Below the pieces are notes generated by a model. The model did not search any database, was not told the origin of the DNA, and worked only from the letters and a program-made list of their open reading frames with translations. A DNA stretch of 64,000 nucleotides. Source: Sphingomonas anseongensis. GTDB taxonomy: Bacteria > Pseudomonadota > Alphaproteobacteria > Sphingomonadales > Sphingomonadaceae. The stretch lies in assembly GCF_023516495.1 (NCBI RefSeq), contig NZ_JAMGBC010000001.1:1426001-1490000 (forward strand), in the 5' to 3' direction. Within the stretch, counting starts at the first letter, position 1. Each line of letters starts with the position of its first letter. This document shows, piece by piece, positions 1-10,262 of this stretch. Made by a program: the position numbers and the translations under genes.

Positions 1-1816
1 CCTTCTGCAGGTCGGCAAGGGACAGGACGTCGCTGGAAACGGCGCGATAGCGGGGGAAGCTTGCAAGCGACGCCTGGGTCGCAACCTCGCCCTTGCGCGC
101 GACGTCCAAGTCAGCGGCGAGCACACGCATCTTCGTTAGGTCCTCGGGCGACGGATGCGCGAGATCACGCAGATGGGCGAGCGCGATCCGCGTCCGCTCT
201 ACCTGACGTGTCAGCGTTACCGCCTGGCGGAAGAGGCGTGACGCTTCATCGGTGCCACCGCTCAGCTCACGAGCGAGTACAGCCTGGGTCTGGGCGAGAC
301 CGGGACGCATCATCAACTGCGTCGTCGCGAAAAGCTCATCCGTCGCCGCCGGATCGCCCTCTTTCTTGAGAAGAATGTCGACATAAGGCCGAAGCACCCG
401 GGCAAAGGACGGCGGGAGGTCATTCGCATCGGTCTGCGAGTGCACGATGTCGCGGAACATCGCCTCGGCCGCGGATGCCTGGCCGGAACGCGCAAGGAAA
501 CCGGCCAGACGTGCCTGTGTGTTGAGAAGCGCAGCAGACCCAGGGTAATTTTCTTCGAGGATCGCTACGCCTTGCCGGTAGAGCCGGTCCGCCTCGGCAT
601 TGTTACCGCTCTGCTCGGCAATAGCGGCGAGATCGTCAGCTATTTGCGCTCGCATCCAAGCGATAGAAGCTACACGGCCGCCGCGCACGGCCTGGAGCCT
701 CGCATCGGCCTCACGAAGAGCAGAGCTGGCGCCTGCGAAATCGCCCTCGACGCGAAGCGACGTGCCGCGGAGCTGCAGCGCCTGTCCGTCGAGGATGTCG
801 GCTTTCTCTTCGGGAAGAAGTTGGTCCGACGCGCCTCCGAGCTGCCCTGCAAGATTGGATTCCGAGTTCAAGCGTTTGGAGATGACGGAGTTGATTTTCA
901 GATTTGCCTTACCGGCCGGGGCCGACGCAGATGTGAAGGATGGGACAGGCTTCTCGAGCTCCTTCAGAGCATCAGCCGCATGGCCCTGGTTGAGGACGTG
1001 CATAGCGCGGTAGTTGCGCAGCCGCCGTCCTTCGAGCGGATCCCCGCGCACAAAGGCCGCTGCTCGAGAGAACAGCGAATCCGCTTCGGCAAAACGGCTT
1101 AGATTCGACTTCTGAAGCGCCTCGTTGATGAGGGCTTCGGCGCGGCTGATCGGAGCATTGTCGTCACTGCTTACGGCAGCGAAGAATTCTGCCGCGTCCG
1201 CATAGCTGCCGACGTTGTTGCGCCGATAGGCCTCGGCCAGGGCCCGGGTCGGATCGAGAGTCCCGGCCTGCACTCGAGCAAAAGCCGCCGGGTCGCCTGC
1301 GCCCGTCGTTGCGATCGACACTTCGCCGTCGACCAGCTTGTCGGCGATGATGCTTCTCAACCCGAGCTGGAGCGCGCTGTCGTAACCGGCCAACCCTTCA
1401 GCGGCGAAGTACTGCTTGCCTTTGCGATATTCGTAGACCCTGTAGCCCACGTTCGCATCGTTGAGCTTGCACTCGGTAATTTGGACTGGTCCGAGCGTCT
1501 CGACGGCGCCCGCATGCGCTGCGCCGCAGGTAACTTCCTTGGTCCGGGCCGCGGAAAGCCGCGCCTCCGCATTGCCGCTCCGCATGTCGTAGAGCTTGCC
1601 GATGGGCAACGCCGCGTCCCGGCACGTGATGACATAAGCGGCGTCGAACATGGCGCTGAGCGTCGGGTCGTTGGCGGCCGGCTGCGCCGAACAATAGCTG
1701 GAACCGCTTGTCCCGATACGGAAGCTGTCGCGGACGCTGAGCGGCGCGGCGCTTCCCGTCGGAGCAATCGCCAGGGACGAAAGCGCGGCAGCAAGTGCAA
1801 AACCAGACTTGCGCAT
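1..1816 (-). CDS. secreted repeat (TPR-like) protein of the two-partner secretion locus, 3' end outside window
   Basis: The minus frame is open from ATG at 1816 through the window edge (605 codons visible, no stop). The N-terminus is a signal peptide (basic start, then an Ala/Leu-rich core ending near GSAA). From about residue 180 on the protein is built of helical, Ala/Leu/Glu-rich units such as AEADRLYRQGVAIL and ASAAEAMFRDIV that look like tetratricopeptide repeats. It starts 11 nt after the stop of the TpsA gene, with the Shine-Dalgarno GGAG directly after that stop, so it is co-transcribed with the tpsB-tpsA pair. From memory, proteins with TPRs followed by a CHAT protease domain sit here in related bacteria; the C-terminal half is not in the window, so CHAT is only a guess. 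Function unknown; a role in export or processing of the exoprotein is inferred from position. Confidence 0.72.
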   Translation of the reverse strand, partial: MRKSGFALAAALSSLAIAPTGSAAPLSVRDSFRIGTSGSSYCSAQPAANDPTLSAMFDAAYVITCRDAALPIGKLYDMRSGNAEARLSAARTKEVTCGAAHAGAVETLGPVQITECKLNDANVGYRVYEYRKGKQYFAAEGLAGYDSALQLGLRSIIADKLVDGEVSIATTGAGDPAAFARVQAGTLDPTRALAEAYRRNNVGSYADAAEFFAAVSSDDNAPISRAEALINEALQKSNLSRFAEADSLFSRAAAFVRGDPLEGRRLRNYRAMHVLNQGHAADALKELEKPVPSFTSASAPAGKANLKINSVISKRLNSESNLAGQLGGASDQLLPEEKADILDGQALQLRGTSLRVEGDFAGASSALREADARLQAVRGGRVASIAWMRAQIADDLAAIAEQSGNNAEADRLYRQGVAILEENYPGSAALLNTQARLAGFLARSGQASAAEAMFRDIVHSQTDANDLPPSFARVLRPYVDILLKKEGDPAATDELFATTQLMMRPGLAQTQAVLARELSGGTDEASRLFRQAVTLTRQVERTRIALAHLRDLAHPSPEDLTKMRVLAADLDVARKGEVATQASLASFPRYRAVSSDVLSLADLQK

Positions 1817-1827
1817 AATTAACTCCG

Positions 1828-4800
1828 TCAGTTCGGCCCGCCGGGGCCGTCGTTTCCGCTCGTAATGGGTTCGTCGATGATCTCGTTGGTCTGCAGCGGC
1901 GACGTATTGATGAGGTGCGCCGAAGCGTCGACGGAGCTGTCGCCTTCTGCGCTGTCCTCATCCTCGTCATCCGCTGAATCGTCGCTCTGTTCGGTCGACT
2001 CGCTCGAAACGAGAGGGCCCATCACCGCATCAGAGGCCACAACCTCCGTCGGAATTTCTGGTTCGACCGGTCCTGAATCGCCGCAACTGCCGGCACCGAT
2101 TGCGCAGCTGTTCACCTGTGAGTCGGACGTTGTTTCGCCGTCGACATGGACGAGCGCGGCAAAGGCGTCGTTTTTGACGATCGTGCCATCGGGGTTCACC
2201 TGCCGTCCAAACACGATCACCTTCGCCGGATCGTTCCCCTGATTGACGATGGTGAGGCCACCACCCCCGGCGGTCAGGCCGGCGAAGTCGTCAGCGGTAC
2301 CGCTGTTCTGGACAAGCAAGCTGCTGCCGAGCAGCGTCGCCTCGATGCTCCCGGCCCGGACATAGCCGTCCGGATTTACGGGGCCGTTATTGATGGCAAG
2401 CGCCGCAGCCAGAGCGTCGAAATCGGGATCCTCCTCCAGCTGGTCGATGAGCGCCTGGTCAGCCACCCAGACATCATGCGCGGTGAGCGACAGAGAGCCG
2501 GAAAGGTCGCCGTCGCTGTCTGTCATCGAAATGCTGCCGCTGTCGGTGATGACCTCGATCTTCTCGCCCGCATTGAGCGCCAGTGAATCCTCCGAGCCCG
2601 CATTCACGAAGTCGACATGACCGCGGACGATAATCGACCCGTCCGTGTTCACGATTATGTTGCCAAACCCTCCCCCATCGGTCTGGCTGCCCTCGATCTG
2701 CGTGTCGAAGATGTTGATGTCGGGTCCGCCGGTTTCGCCGTTACCTATGGCGTTGAACACGAGCGCGTCGGACCTGATGTCGCCTTCCTCATTCAGATAA
2801 TAACCATGCGAGCCGCTATCGCCTTCGCCTATGACGATCTCGTCATTGCTCGCGTTGAGGGTGACGAGCTGCGTCACTCCGTGAACACCAAGCGATGCGC
2901 CTTCGGCGATGTCGATGTCGCCCGACGTGACCGTGATCGTCGGTGCGGAAACCGTTCCTAGGAAGCTTGCGAGCGAGCCAGCGCGAAGATCGACCGACGT
3001 GTTCGCAGTGACGTCGCCAAGAGTCATGCTAGCGCCAGCGGCGGCCTGCATCCGTCCCGTCGTCACCGGTCCGTCGATAGTGATCGAACCACCTGTCGTA
3101 ACCGGATTACCGGAAAGGACGGCATCCGCATCGAAATCGTCCGTGCCGCCAGCGGCGACGAACATTGATGAATTGCCGAAATAGACCCGGCCGTCTGCCG
3201 CTGTGGTGATTGCGCCGGTGAGAAGGTCGCCGCCGACCAGAGCGAGGAAGGTGCTGCCCGCGCTCACATTGCCGGTTGTCAGATTACCGTGCGTTGCAAA
3301 ACCCACTCTGCCAGGCGAGCTGACATCACCGACCTCGATCGAGGTCGCGGAGAAGATTCCGATCGAAAAGTCGTTATCTTCCAGGCCCTCGGCGACCGAC
3401 GTGACAGTGATGTCGCCGAAGTGGACAGCGCCTTCCGCGTCGCCGCCCACGTTGGCCGAGGCGACGATGTCGCCGCCGCTGACGGAGCCGCCAGCCGAAA
3501 AGTCGAGACTACCGGCGTGGACATTGCCCATGGTGATGCCGCCACCAGCGTCCAAGTCGACAGAGCTGCCGGTAATATTGCCGACGGCGATCGATCCCCC
3601 TGTGTCGACAAACACGTCTCCGCCGGAAGAAAGATTGCCTGCGAAAATGTCGCTTCCGGCAGTCAGCGCCACGGAATTGGCACCGTGGACATCGCCGACG
3701 AGGATTCCGGCAGTGGCATCGAGAACGACGGTTTCGCCGCTGAGGCTGGAGTTCGCGAAAATCGACCCACCCGTCAGGGTCAGGGTGTCGGCGTTCACCG
3801 AGCCACCGGATCCGTCGTCGAAGAAGTCGATCAGGTCCGTGGCATCAGCGGAGAGCGCGCCCGTGACATCGATGGTTCCTCCGCCCTGCGTGGTGAAGAA
3901 CGCAGTCCCGCCGGACGTAATCGAAAGGCCGTCGGCCTGAATCTGACCGCCCGAACAATCGCAGTCGCCCGCAGACAGCACGGCCAGGCCACCCGTGCCA
4001 AGCGCCTGGATATCGGCGGTGCCGAGATCCGCAGTGGTGCCGGAGCCAGCGCTTATGAAGATGGCGCCGCCGAATGTGTCACCGCTCGTGAATGCATCCA
4101 GCGCGCCGAAATCGAGATGTCCCGCCTGATTGTCGCCGCCGAGCTGAGTGATCAATTCCACGACTCCGCCGGTGGAGCTTCCGTGAGCGATCGTCGAGAA
4201 TGAACCTCCGCCGATCGAGCCGCCTATGGCCTGGACGATTACTGCACCGCCTGCGCCGATTGGACCGCCTTCGCTGTCTGCCCCCGTGCCCTGGTTGCCA
4301 TTCGCGGTGAGTGCCGCGGTGTTAAAGTCGATGCTCGTGGCGAGCCCGGAATCTGAAGAATCCGAGAGCAGGTTTACGAAGCCGCCAGCGGCATTGCCGG
4401 CGACCGCGCCATTGCCACCGAGCGCGTCAGCGCTCCCCGTGAGGCTGTTGCCCGTGAGGCTTCCGCCAGCGGATGCTTCAACCCAGACATCGCCGCCGAT
4501 GGCTATTCCGCCCGCACCGCTGCCGGCGTTGCCGCCCGTAGCAATCGCATCGACCAGGGTGGTTCCTGTGATTTGCGCCGAACCATTTCCGGTGACGACG
4601 AATTCCGCATCTCCGGCGGAGGCGTTACCGCCATCCACGGAACCGTTCCCGCCGACGGCATTGCTGCCGACGATAATGTCGCTTGCGGCGAGAGTTCCAT
4701 CGACGGTCAGCGTTCCACTGCCTGCGTCCGAATCACCCCCACCGCCGGCACTTCCGGCGCCGCCCTGCGACTGGCCCGTGCTCTGGACGAGCCCGGCATT

Positions 4801-7800
4801 CAGCGAGCCATTGACCGTGATGACGGAATTGCCGCCGAACGCGTCACCGCCGTTGGCGCCATTGCCGCCCATGCCGAAGGAGGTGACGAGGAACTGGTCG
4901 CTGAACGTCGCATTCGTCGAGTCGAGCGTTCCCTCGCCATAGCCGCCCTGCGCTATGCCACCGTCGCCTGCGCCGGTGCTTCCTGCTCCGCCATCGCCGC
5001 CGTTTCCGTTACTGCTGGCGCTGTAGGAGATCCCATCTACGGTCGAACCGCCGGCGGCCCAGAAGGTGGTGGAACCGCCTTCGCCATAACCGCCGTTGCC
5101 GCCGAGGCCGGCGGAACCCGTGCCGCCGTTGCCGCCCCGTCCGCGAGTGACCGCGTTTACGTTGCCGACCGACAACGTGCCGCCGCCGATGTTGAGCGCT
5201 GTGCTTCCGCCATAGCCCCCGCCGCCGGGTCCGCCGGTACTTCCATTGCTGCCGGCGCCGCCAGCGGCATTCCCATTCAGGACGAGTTCGCTCAAGGCCA
5301 CGGTCGTCGTCGCCTCGGAACCGGGGACGTCCACCTGGATCGTAGCTGAGCCGCCGAATGCGTCACCGCCAGCACCGCTAGAACCTGCCGCGCCGCCGAC
5401 AGCGCGACTTGAAACCACCGTGTCGCCGCCCGCAGCGAGCGAGCCGCCGCTGGAGGTGATCTGGATGGTAGCCGAGCCGCCTTCGGCGTCGCCGCCGCCG
5501 CTTGCACCGTTGCTGCCGACGCCCGATCCGTCCCCCTCGGGATCCTCGTTGGCGACTGCGCGCACTGTGATTCCGAGGTCGGCATTTAGCGTCCCGCCAT
5601 CGATAATCAGGCGGGCGACCCCGCCCTCGGAGTCGCCGCCAAGGCCGCTACTGCCGTTTCCGCCCGTTCCACTGGAATCGAGGGTTGTATTGTCCGAATT
5701 GAGCGTACCCTGGACCGTCAGCGTCGCGCTCCCGCCGCTGGCTGCTCCGCCGTTCTCCCCATTGCCGCCAAAGGCAGTCACCGCGAGGTCCGCATCACCG
5801 TTGAGCGCCCCGCCGGCGAGGATGTCCATCGTCGCGTTCCCGCCGAAGGCCGCGCCCCCGTTACCGTCGACCGTCGATCCAATGCCGCCATTGCCGGCGA
5901 ATGCGCGGTCGTAGGAAGAAACGACCGAGGAGTTCACCGTTGTGCCGATGGTAGTTGAAGAGAATCCGCCCGTCGCGCTTCCGCCATTGCCGCCGGCGCC
6001 CGACGATCCCGAGCCGCCGTTTCCGCCGCGAGCAGTCGCGAAGGTTTGCAGTTCTGCGGTCGTGATGTTTCCACCGAATAGCTCGGTCGTAGCTTCGCCG
6101 CCGAAACCGCTGCCGCCGTTGCCGCCAACAAGCCCGTTACCGCCAAAGCCGCCTTCGCCATTTGCTGCAACGAAGACATTCGCCAGCTGCACGTTAATGG
6201 TCGCTTCCGGCTGCAGGAAGTCGGTGATGTAGAATTCGGCATTGCCGCCATAAGCATCACCGGCAGTGCCGCCGGTTCCGCCTGGATTCGCAATTCCGGC
6301 GCCGCCGTGCCCGCCAGCCTGCACGCGGAAGTCGCCTGCGACGTGCAAGGTGCCACCAGCTCCCGCGCCTTCGCCGCCGCCAATGAACGCCGATGCGGTC
6401 CCGCCGAGGCCGGTGCCGCCCGTTATTCCGCCGCCACCGAATCCATCGGCAAACAGCATCAGATAGCCACCACCGGATATGCTCCCGCCGTCGAGGAACA
6501 GGTTTGCCAATCCGCCATTGCCCTCGCCGCCCTGGCCCGCCGAGTCGGCGCCAATGCCCTGCGCAACGAAGTCGGCATCGGAACCGAAGCTGAGGGTCCC
6601 TCCCTCGGTAGCCGCCACGTTCGCCGTGCCACCGATTCCGCGACCTCCAGTTCCGTTCGGGCTGGAGATGAGCTGACCGCCAACACCGGAAGCGACGACC
6701 AACGTCGTGCCAGTGACTGAGATGGACCCGGACGTGTTTGCCGCCACAGTCGCGAAGCCACCGTTTCCGGTGCCCCCCGTGCCGCCGGACGAAACCGCGC
6801 TATAGCTGCCATCGCCTTCCGCGATTACGCTGAGGTCGCCGCCGATTGCGAGAGACCCGCTAGTGTCTGCTATCGCCTCGGCTTGGCCACCCGTGGAGTT
6901 TCGCCCGTCCAGACCATGGTCGACTGTGTCTCCGAACGCGGTTGCTTCGATGGTTGCGTCGCCGCCGATGGAAACACTGCCGCCGCTCGCGTGGATCCCC
7001 GCGAAGCCTCCGTTGGACGTTCCTCCGTAACCGGTGACGAGGTTGGCGGTCGGGCTGGCATTTGCGGTGACGGTGGCGGTGCCGTTGATGGTGACCGAAC
7101 CGCCCGTGAAGGCTGCGATAAGTGCCGAACCGGCCTGCGCGTCGACCTGGTCGCCTTCGTTCATTCCAACGAAGAAGCGAAGATCGTTGGAGGTCACGGT
7201 CGCATTGCCGCCAACGGTGATGGTCTCGCCGGATTCAGCAAACAGCGCCGACCCGACTAGCCCCTGAAGCGCCACGTCATGATCGAAGTTCAGCGTGCCT
7301 CCGCCACCGGTCGCCTCGACCGAGCCAGTCGCATAGCCGGAGACGTCCGACGTGAAGTCGCCGCCCTGAATGTCGATGCTTGCGTCCGAACCGTCAATCG
7401 CGCCACCGAGGTTCAGTCCGTTGATAACGACATTATTGCCGTCGTCGTGGCTGACTCCGTAGCCCGCGGAAAGAATGATCCGGCCGTTCTTGACCGTAGC
7501 TCCGTCGACGGAGGTGAAGCCAACCCGGCCGCCGTTCAGGAGCATGGTGAGCGCGTTGTTCTTCGGAACAGCGACCATGTAGATAGAATGGTGATCGTCG
7601 GCCGTGACATTGCCCGTGCCGGTCGTCGTTCCAGTGTGAACAATACCGTTGGAATCGTCGGTGCCGAGATCGACAGAGATGTCGAAGAGGCCCTGATCGA
7701 ACGTCATCGTGAGCTGCTCGGCCGCGGCATAGGCGGCGGAGCCGTTTACGTTGACCGTCCCTCCTTGCTCGATCCGCGGCGCGATCATCGCCACGTAGTT

Positions 7801-8442
7801 ATCGTGGGCATTGATTTGCGCGCCGTTCTGGATCTGGATCGCAGAGTTAGAGTTCGGCGCGGAGAAGAATGCGGAAAAGCTGTCTTGGCTGGCGCTGAAG
7901 CCGTTGGGCAGGTCCGCGGTGGTGAGAAGGATTCCGCCGACGTCAAAGACAGCGTTCGACCCGATGACAATTCCACCAGGGCTGAAAAACCAGACGTTGC
8001 CGCCGATCGTGCTCGTGCCTTCGAGCGTGGAAACGACTGTGCCGTCCAGCAATATTGAACGGCTTGGATCGACAGGAACGATGCGGTTCAGAACTGTATA
8101 GTCGGTGAGGCCCGGCGTGCTGGTGAAAGTCGCTACATTCCCGGTGGGAAGGAAGTTGATCGGACCGCCGCCAATTGCCGTGTCGTTCGGCGACCAGTTG
8201 ATCGTCGCCGTGCCCGATCCAATGGTGATTGTCTCGGTCGTGTTCGTAGTGGGATTGCGGACCACGCTTCCGACGGAGCTCGCGATCGACCCGCGGAACG
8301 CGCCTGCCGGCGGAGCCGCTTGGGCATGCGCCGCCTGCGGCGCCATCGCGGCCGCAGCAATGGCGAGCGACGCGCACGACAGAAGGAGTGACTTGCGCCT
8401 GACGTTGAGACGCAGTGAAAGCGGATACGCAACCGACATCAT
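1828..8442 (-). CDS. TpsA-type filamentous haemagglutinin-like exoprotein, 2204 aa
   Basis: Large secreted adhesin-type protein of a two-partner secretion system. I chose ATG 8442 because it overlaps the stop of the transporter gene (ATGA) and is followed by a long, basic, extended signal peptide (about 41 residues ending AAHAQA). Residues about 45-300 carry the TPS secretion domain (INFLPTGN, then GGNVWFFSPGGIVIGSNAVFDVGG), the part recognised by TpsB. The rest is a long beta-helix-like, very Gly/Asn/Ala/Thr-rich body with hundreds of GGNGG or GGSA units and few charged residues until a strongly acidic Asp/Glu/Ser tail of about 60 residues. Rare Cys occur as a CDC cluster and a C-x7-C pair near the C-terminus. 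No peptidase, toxin or anchoring domain is recognisable. Probably exported to the cell surface and possibly retained through its C-terminal region. Confidence 0.88.
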   Translation of the reverse strand: MMSVAYPLSLRLNVRRKSLLLSCASLAIAAAAMAPQAAHAQAAPPAGAFRGSIASSVGSVVRNPTTNTTETITIGSGTATINWSPNDTAIGGGPINFLPTGNVATFTSTPGLTDYTVLNRIVPVDPSRSILLDGTVVSTLEGTSTIGGNVWFFSPGGIVIGSNAVFDVGGILLTTADLPNGFSASQDSFSAFFSAPNSNSAIQIQNGAQINAHDNYVAMIAPRIEQGGTVNVNGSAAYAAAEQLTMTFDQGLFDISVDLGTDDSNGIVHTGTTTGTGNVTADDHHSIYMVAVPKNNALTMLLNGGRVGFTSVDGATVKNGRIILSAGYGVSHDDGNNVVINGLNLGGAIDGSDASIDIQGGDFTSDVSGYATGSVEATGGGGTLNFDHDVALQGLVGSALFAESGETITVGGNATVTSNDLRFFVGMNEGDQVDAQAGSALIAAFTGGSVTINGTATVTANASPTANLVTGYGGTSNGGFAGIHASGGSVSIGGDATIEATAFGDTVDHGLDGRNSTGGQAEAIADTSGSLAIGGDLSVIAEGDGSYSAVSSGGTGGTGNGGFATVAANTSGSISVTGTTLVVASGVGGQLISSPNGTGGRGIGGTANVAATEGGTLSFGSDADFVAQGIGADSAGQGGEGNGGLANLFLDGGSISGGGYLMLFADGFGGGGITGGTGLGGTASAFIGGGEGAGAGGTLHVAGDFRVQAGGHGGAGIANPGGTGGTAGDAYGGNAEFYITDFLQPEATINVQLANVFVAANGEGGFGGNGLVGGNGGSGFGGEATTELFGGNITTAELQTFATARGGNGGSGSSGAGGNGGSATGGFSSTTIGTTVNSSVVSSYDRAFAGNGGIGSTVDGNGGAAFGGNATMDILAGGALNGDADLAVTAFGGNGENGGAASGGSATLTVQGTLNSDNTTLDSSGTGGNGSSGLGGDSEGGVARLIIDGGTLNADLGITVRAVANEDPEGDGSGVGSNGASGGGDAEGGSATIQITSSGGSLAAGGDTVVSSRAVGGAAGSSGAGGDAFGGSATIQVDVPGSEATTTVALSELVLNGNAAGGAGSNGSTGGPGGGGYGGSTALNIGGGTLSVGNVNAVTRGRGGNGGTGSAGLGGNGGYGEGGSTTFWAAGGSTVDGISYSASSNGNGGDGGAGSTGAGDGGIAQGGYGEGTLDSTNATFSDQFLVTSFGMGGNGANGGDAFGGNSVITVNGSLNAGLVQSTGQSQGGAGSAGGGGDSDAGSGTLTVDGTLAASDIIVGSNAVGGNGSVDGGNASAGDAEFVVTGNGSAQITGTTLVDAIATGGNAGSGAGGIAIGGDVWVEASAGGSLTGNSLTGSADALGGNGAVAGNAAGGFVNLLSDSSDSGLATSIDFNTAALTANGNQGTGADSEGGPIGAGGAVIVQAIGGSIGGGSFSTIAHGSSTGGVVELITQLGGDNQAGHLDFGALDAFTSGDTFGGAIFISAGSGTTADLGTADIQALGTGGLAVLSAGDCDCSGGQIQADGLSITSGGTAFFTTQGGGTIDVTGALSADATDLIDFFDDGSGGSVNADTLTLTGGSIFANSSLSGETVVLDATAGILVGDVHGANSVALTAGSDIFAGNLSSGGDVFVDTGGSIAVGNITGSSVDLDAGGGITMGNVHAGSLDFSAGGSVSGGDIVASANVGGDAEGAVHFGDITVTSVAEGLEDNDFSIGIFSATSIEVGDVSSPGRVGFATHGNLTTGNVSAGSTFLALVGGDLLTGAITTAADGRVYFGNSSMFVAAGGTDDFDADAVLSGNPVTTGGSITIDGPVTTGRMQAAAGASMTLGDVTANTSVDLRAGSLASFLGTVSAPTITVTSGDIDIAEGASLGVHGVTQLVTLNASNDEIVIGEGDSGSHGYYLNEEGDIRSDALVFNAIGNGETGGPDINIFDTQIEGSQTDGGGFGNIIVNTDGSIIVRGHVDFVNAGSEDSLALNAGEKIEVITDSGSISMTDSDGDLSGSLSLTAHDVWVADQALIDQLEEDPDFDALAAALAINNGPVNPDGYVRAGSIEATLLGSSLLVQNSGTADDFAGLTAGGGGLTIVNQGNDPAKVIVFGRQVNPDGTIVKNDAFAALVHVDGETTSDSQVNSCAIGAGSCGDSGPVEPEIPTEVVASDAVMGPLVSSESTEQSDDSADDEDEDSAEGDSSVDASAHLINTSPLQTNEIIDEPITSGNDGPGGPN

Positions 8443-10262
8443 TCGTAGCTCCATGGCCAAAGGCGAGTCGTTAGCGAGATCAGGAGTCGTGGGTCGGGCT
8501 TCTTCTCGACGATCCCTATGCGGGTCATCGGCACGGCAAGATTGGCGTCGAGGGAGAAGCGGTCCCAATTGACACGGGCGCCCGCGCCGACCGAATTCAG
8601 GTGCTTGGAACCGCTGACGATGAACAGCCTGTCGAGGTTGCTCACTCGCGCGTGATCCCAGAAGACATATCCTTCGACGGCGGCTCTCTTCGGGTCGGAC
8701 GGAACGAGACTTCCGATCCGGATTTCGGCCTGGGTCCCCCACCCCCGATCGCCGAGAAGCGCGCCCGGATCATAGCCTCGACCGACGGTGTAATTGCCTG
8801 CTGAGAATTCCTCGAAACTAAGCAGCGGCTTCCATGCATATTGCCCCCGAGCGCCGAGCGCCAAGGTCAGCTTCGAGATCGGCCGCCACTCTGCGTAAAG
8901 CAAAGCGCGGACGACCGCCGCGGTCGCGATACCCTCGACACGGCTCGGTGGCACATCGCCTGGTCCAAGACACTTCGCCCCCGCCGGCCCGCAAGGCTCG
9001 GTCGCGCCGAAGATGTCGAAGCCCTTGCGAAGCTCCAGGACGCTGCTCAGGCGCCACAAAGGCTCGACGAACGAGTGACCATTCGAGAACTGCGTATCGA
9101 GCGCATCGAATCCCATTCGAAGGAAGCCGACACGAAGGTGGTCGCGGGTCAGTTTGATCTTATTGAGATCCAAGTCCTGGTCGATGTAGTCGAACCCGGC
9201 CGACCCTCGCAGCGTCCGCGCCAGCTTCCGCACGATCGGGTAGTCTGCCTGAATCGTGGCAAGCAGCGTCTGCGCCTCGAAATTAGTGCCCTTCGGCTTG
9301 ATAGTCGGATGCGCCGACGCATAAGTGAACAGCCCGCCTATCCCGAGCCCCTCGGATCCGATTCTGAAATCGTGTCCGATCTGCAGGGTCTGCTGTTCCT
9401 GAAAGTCCCCCGTCGTGTAGGCCGCAAGCGTGGTCCGGTCAGCAAGCCCGGTCAGGCCGAAAAACTGGGCACGAAGCAAGCCGCCCCACGGACCAAGTTC
9501 GTCCGAGCCGCCGTTCTGGATGTTGCTGTCCACGTAGGCAGCTGTGCGCTGAACCGTGACATCCCCAAGCACCTCGCCGGGCGTCGAGCCAGCCGGTCGA
9601 AGGGTCATCCGAACGGTGTAGCCGGGAAGATCGGTCGCCAGCAGCAGGTAGCGTTCCGCGTCGTAACGGTTGAAGACGGGCTGCTTGGTGAGCTCATTCA
9701 GGTAAGATGCGATAATCCGCTCCGCGCCGCTCGCATTGCCGCGGACCCGAACCTGGCTGAGGTGCGCCATGAGCACCTGGAAGCGGACGATTCCGTCCGC
9801 GACTTCCTGCTCTGGCACCTCGACCGCGGCGACGTAGCCGGCGTTGCGCAGGATAGTGGCGGCCCGGTCGCGAATGTCGCAGACTATGGAGATCGGCTGC
9901 TCGGTCCCGACTAGGTCGGAATAGGTTGGCGTAAGCTCGGCTGGTGACAGCCCCTTCAATCCATCGAAAACCGCGCCGCGGACCGTAAATTTGATGTCTT
10001 TGAACTCGGGACTGTCGAGTGCGCACGGAGCGCGCTCAATCCCACCCTCGATGTCCAGCTGCGGACCTCGGTTGCGAATCGGCTGTTGCTGCTGGCGAGT
10101 GACCTCTTCCCGCGTCGGCCGGAGCCCCTGCGGCGGGGCCTGCGCAGCGGCAATCGCCGGCGCGCAGACCATGAATGACGAAAATAGAAGACGTCCCGTC
10201 CGGCGCCGCCAACTGCGCGCGTAGCCCCCGACCTTATGACGCTCATTAACAAACCGAGTCAT
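8439..10262 (-). CDS. TpsB outer-membrane transporter (ShlB/FhaC/HecB family), 607 aa
   Basis: Outer-membrane Omp85-superfamily pore that secretes the downstream TpsA protein. Start ATG 10262 is preceded by GGGAGG at about 10 nt and gives a long basic signal region (RSWRRR, then a hydrophobic core ending AIAAAQA). Residues about 75-240 fit two POTRA domains (IKFTVRGAVFDG and LSQVRVRGNAS begin the two repeats). A 16-strand barrel follows, with the lid-loop signature region GRGYDPGALLGDRGWG near residue 505, the counterpart of the VRGY motif in FhaC, and the chain ends in a typical aromatic/charged last strand. The stop overlaps the tpsA start by 4 nt, so the two are translationally coupled. 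The stretch upstream (10263-10606) contains the promoter and a perfect palindrome. Confidence 0.88.
   Translation of the reverse strand: MTRFVNERHKVGGYARSWRRRTGRLLFSSFMVCAPAIAAAQAPPQGLRPTREEVTRQQQQPIRNRGPQLDIEGGIERAPCALDSPEFKDIKFTVRGAVFDGLKGLSPAELTPTYSDLVGTEQPISIVCDIRDRAATILRNAGYVAAVEVPEQEVADGIVRFQVLMAHLSQVRVRGNASGAERIIASYLNELTKQPVFNRYDAERYLLLATDLPGYTVRMTLRPAGSTPGEVLGDVTVQRTAAYVDSNIQNGGSDELGPWGGLLRAQFFGLTGLADRTTLAAYTTGDFQEQQTLQIGHDFRIGSEGLGIGGLFTYASAHPTIKPKGTNFEAQTLLATIQADYPIVRKLARTLRGSAGFDYIDQDLDLNKIKLTRDHLRVGFLRMGFDALDTQFSNGHSFVEPLWRLSSVLELRKGFDIFGATEPCGPAGAKCLGPGDVPPSRVEGIATAAVVRALLYAEWRPISKLTLALGARGQYAWKPLLSFEEFSAGNYTVGRGYDPGALLGDRGWGTQAEIRIGSLVPSDPKRAAVEGYVFWDHARVSNLDRLFIVSGSKHLNSVGAGARVNWDRFSLDANLAVPMTRIGIVEKKPDPRLLISLTTRLWPWSYE

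Noticed and set aside
1865-8101. Many long plus-strand open frames opposite the tpsA gene
   Set aside because: They are mirror frames of a GC-rich repeat gene; none has a ribosome site or protein-like composition.
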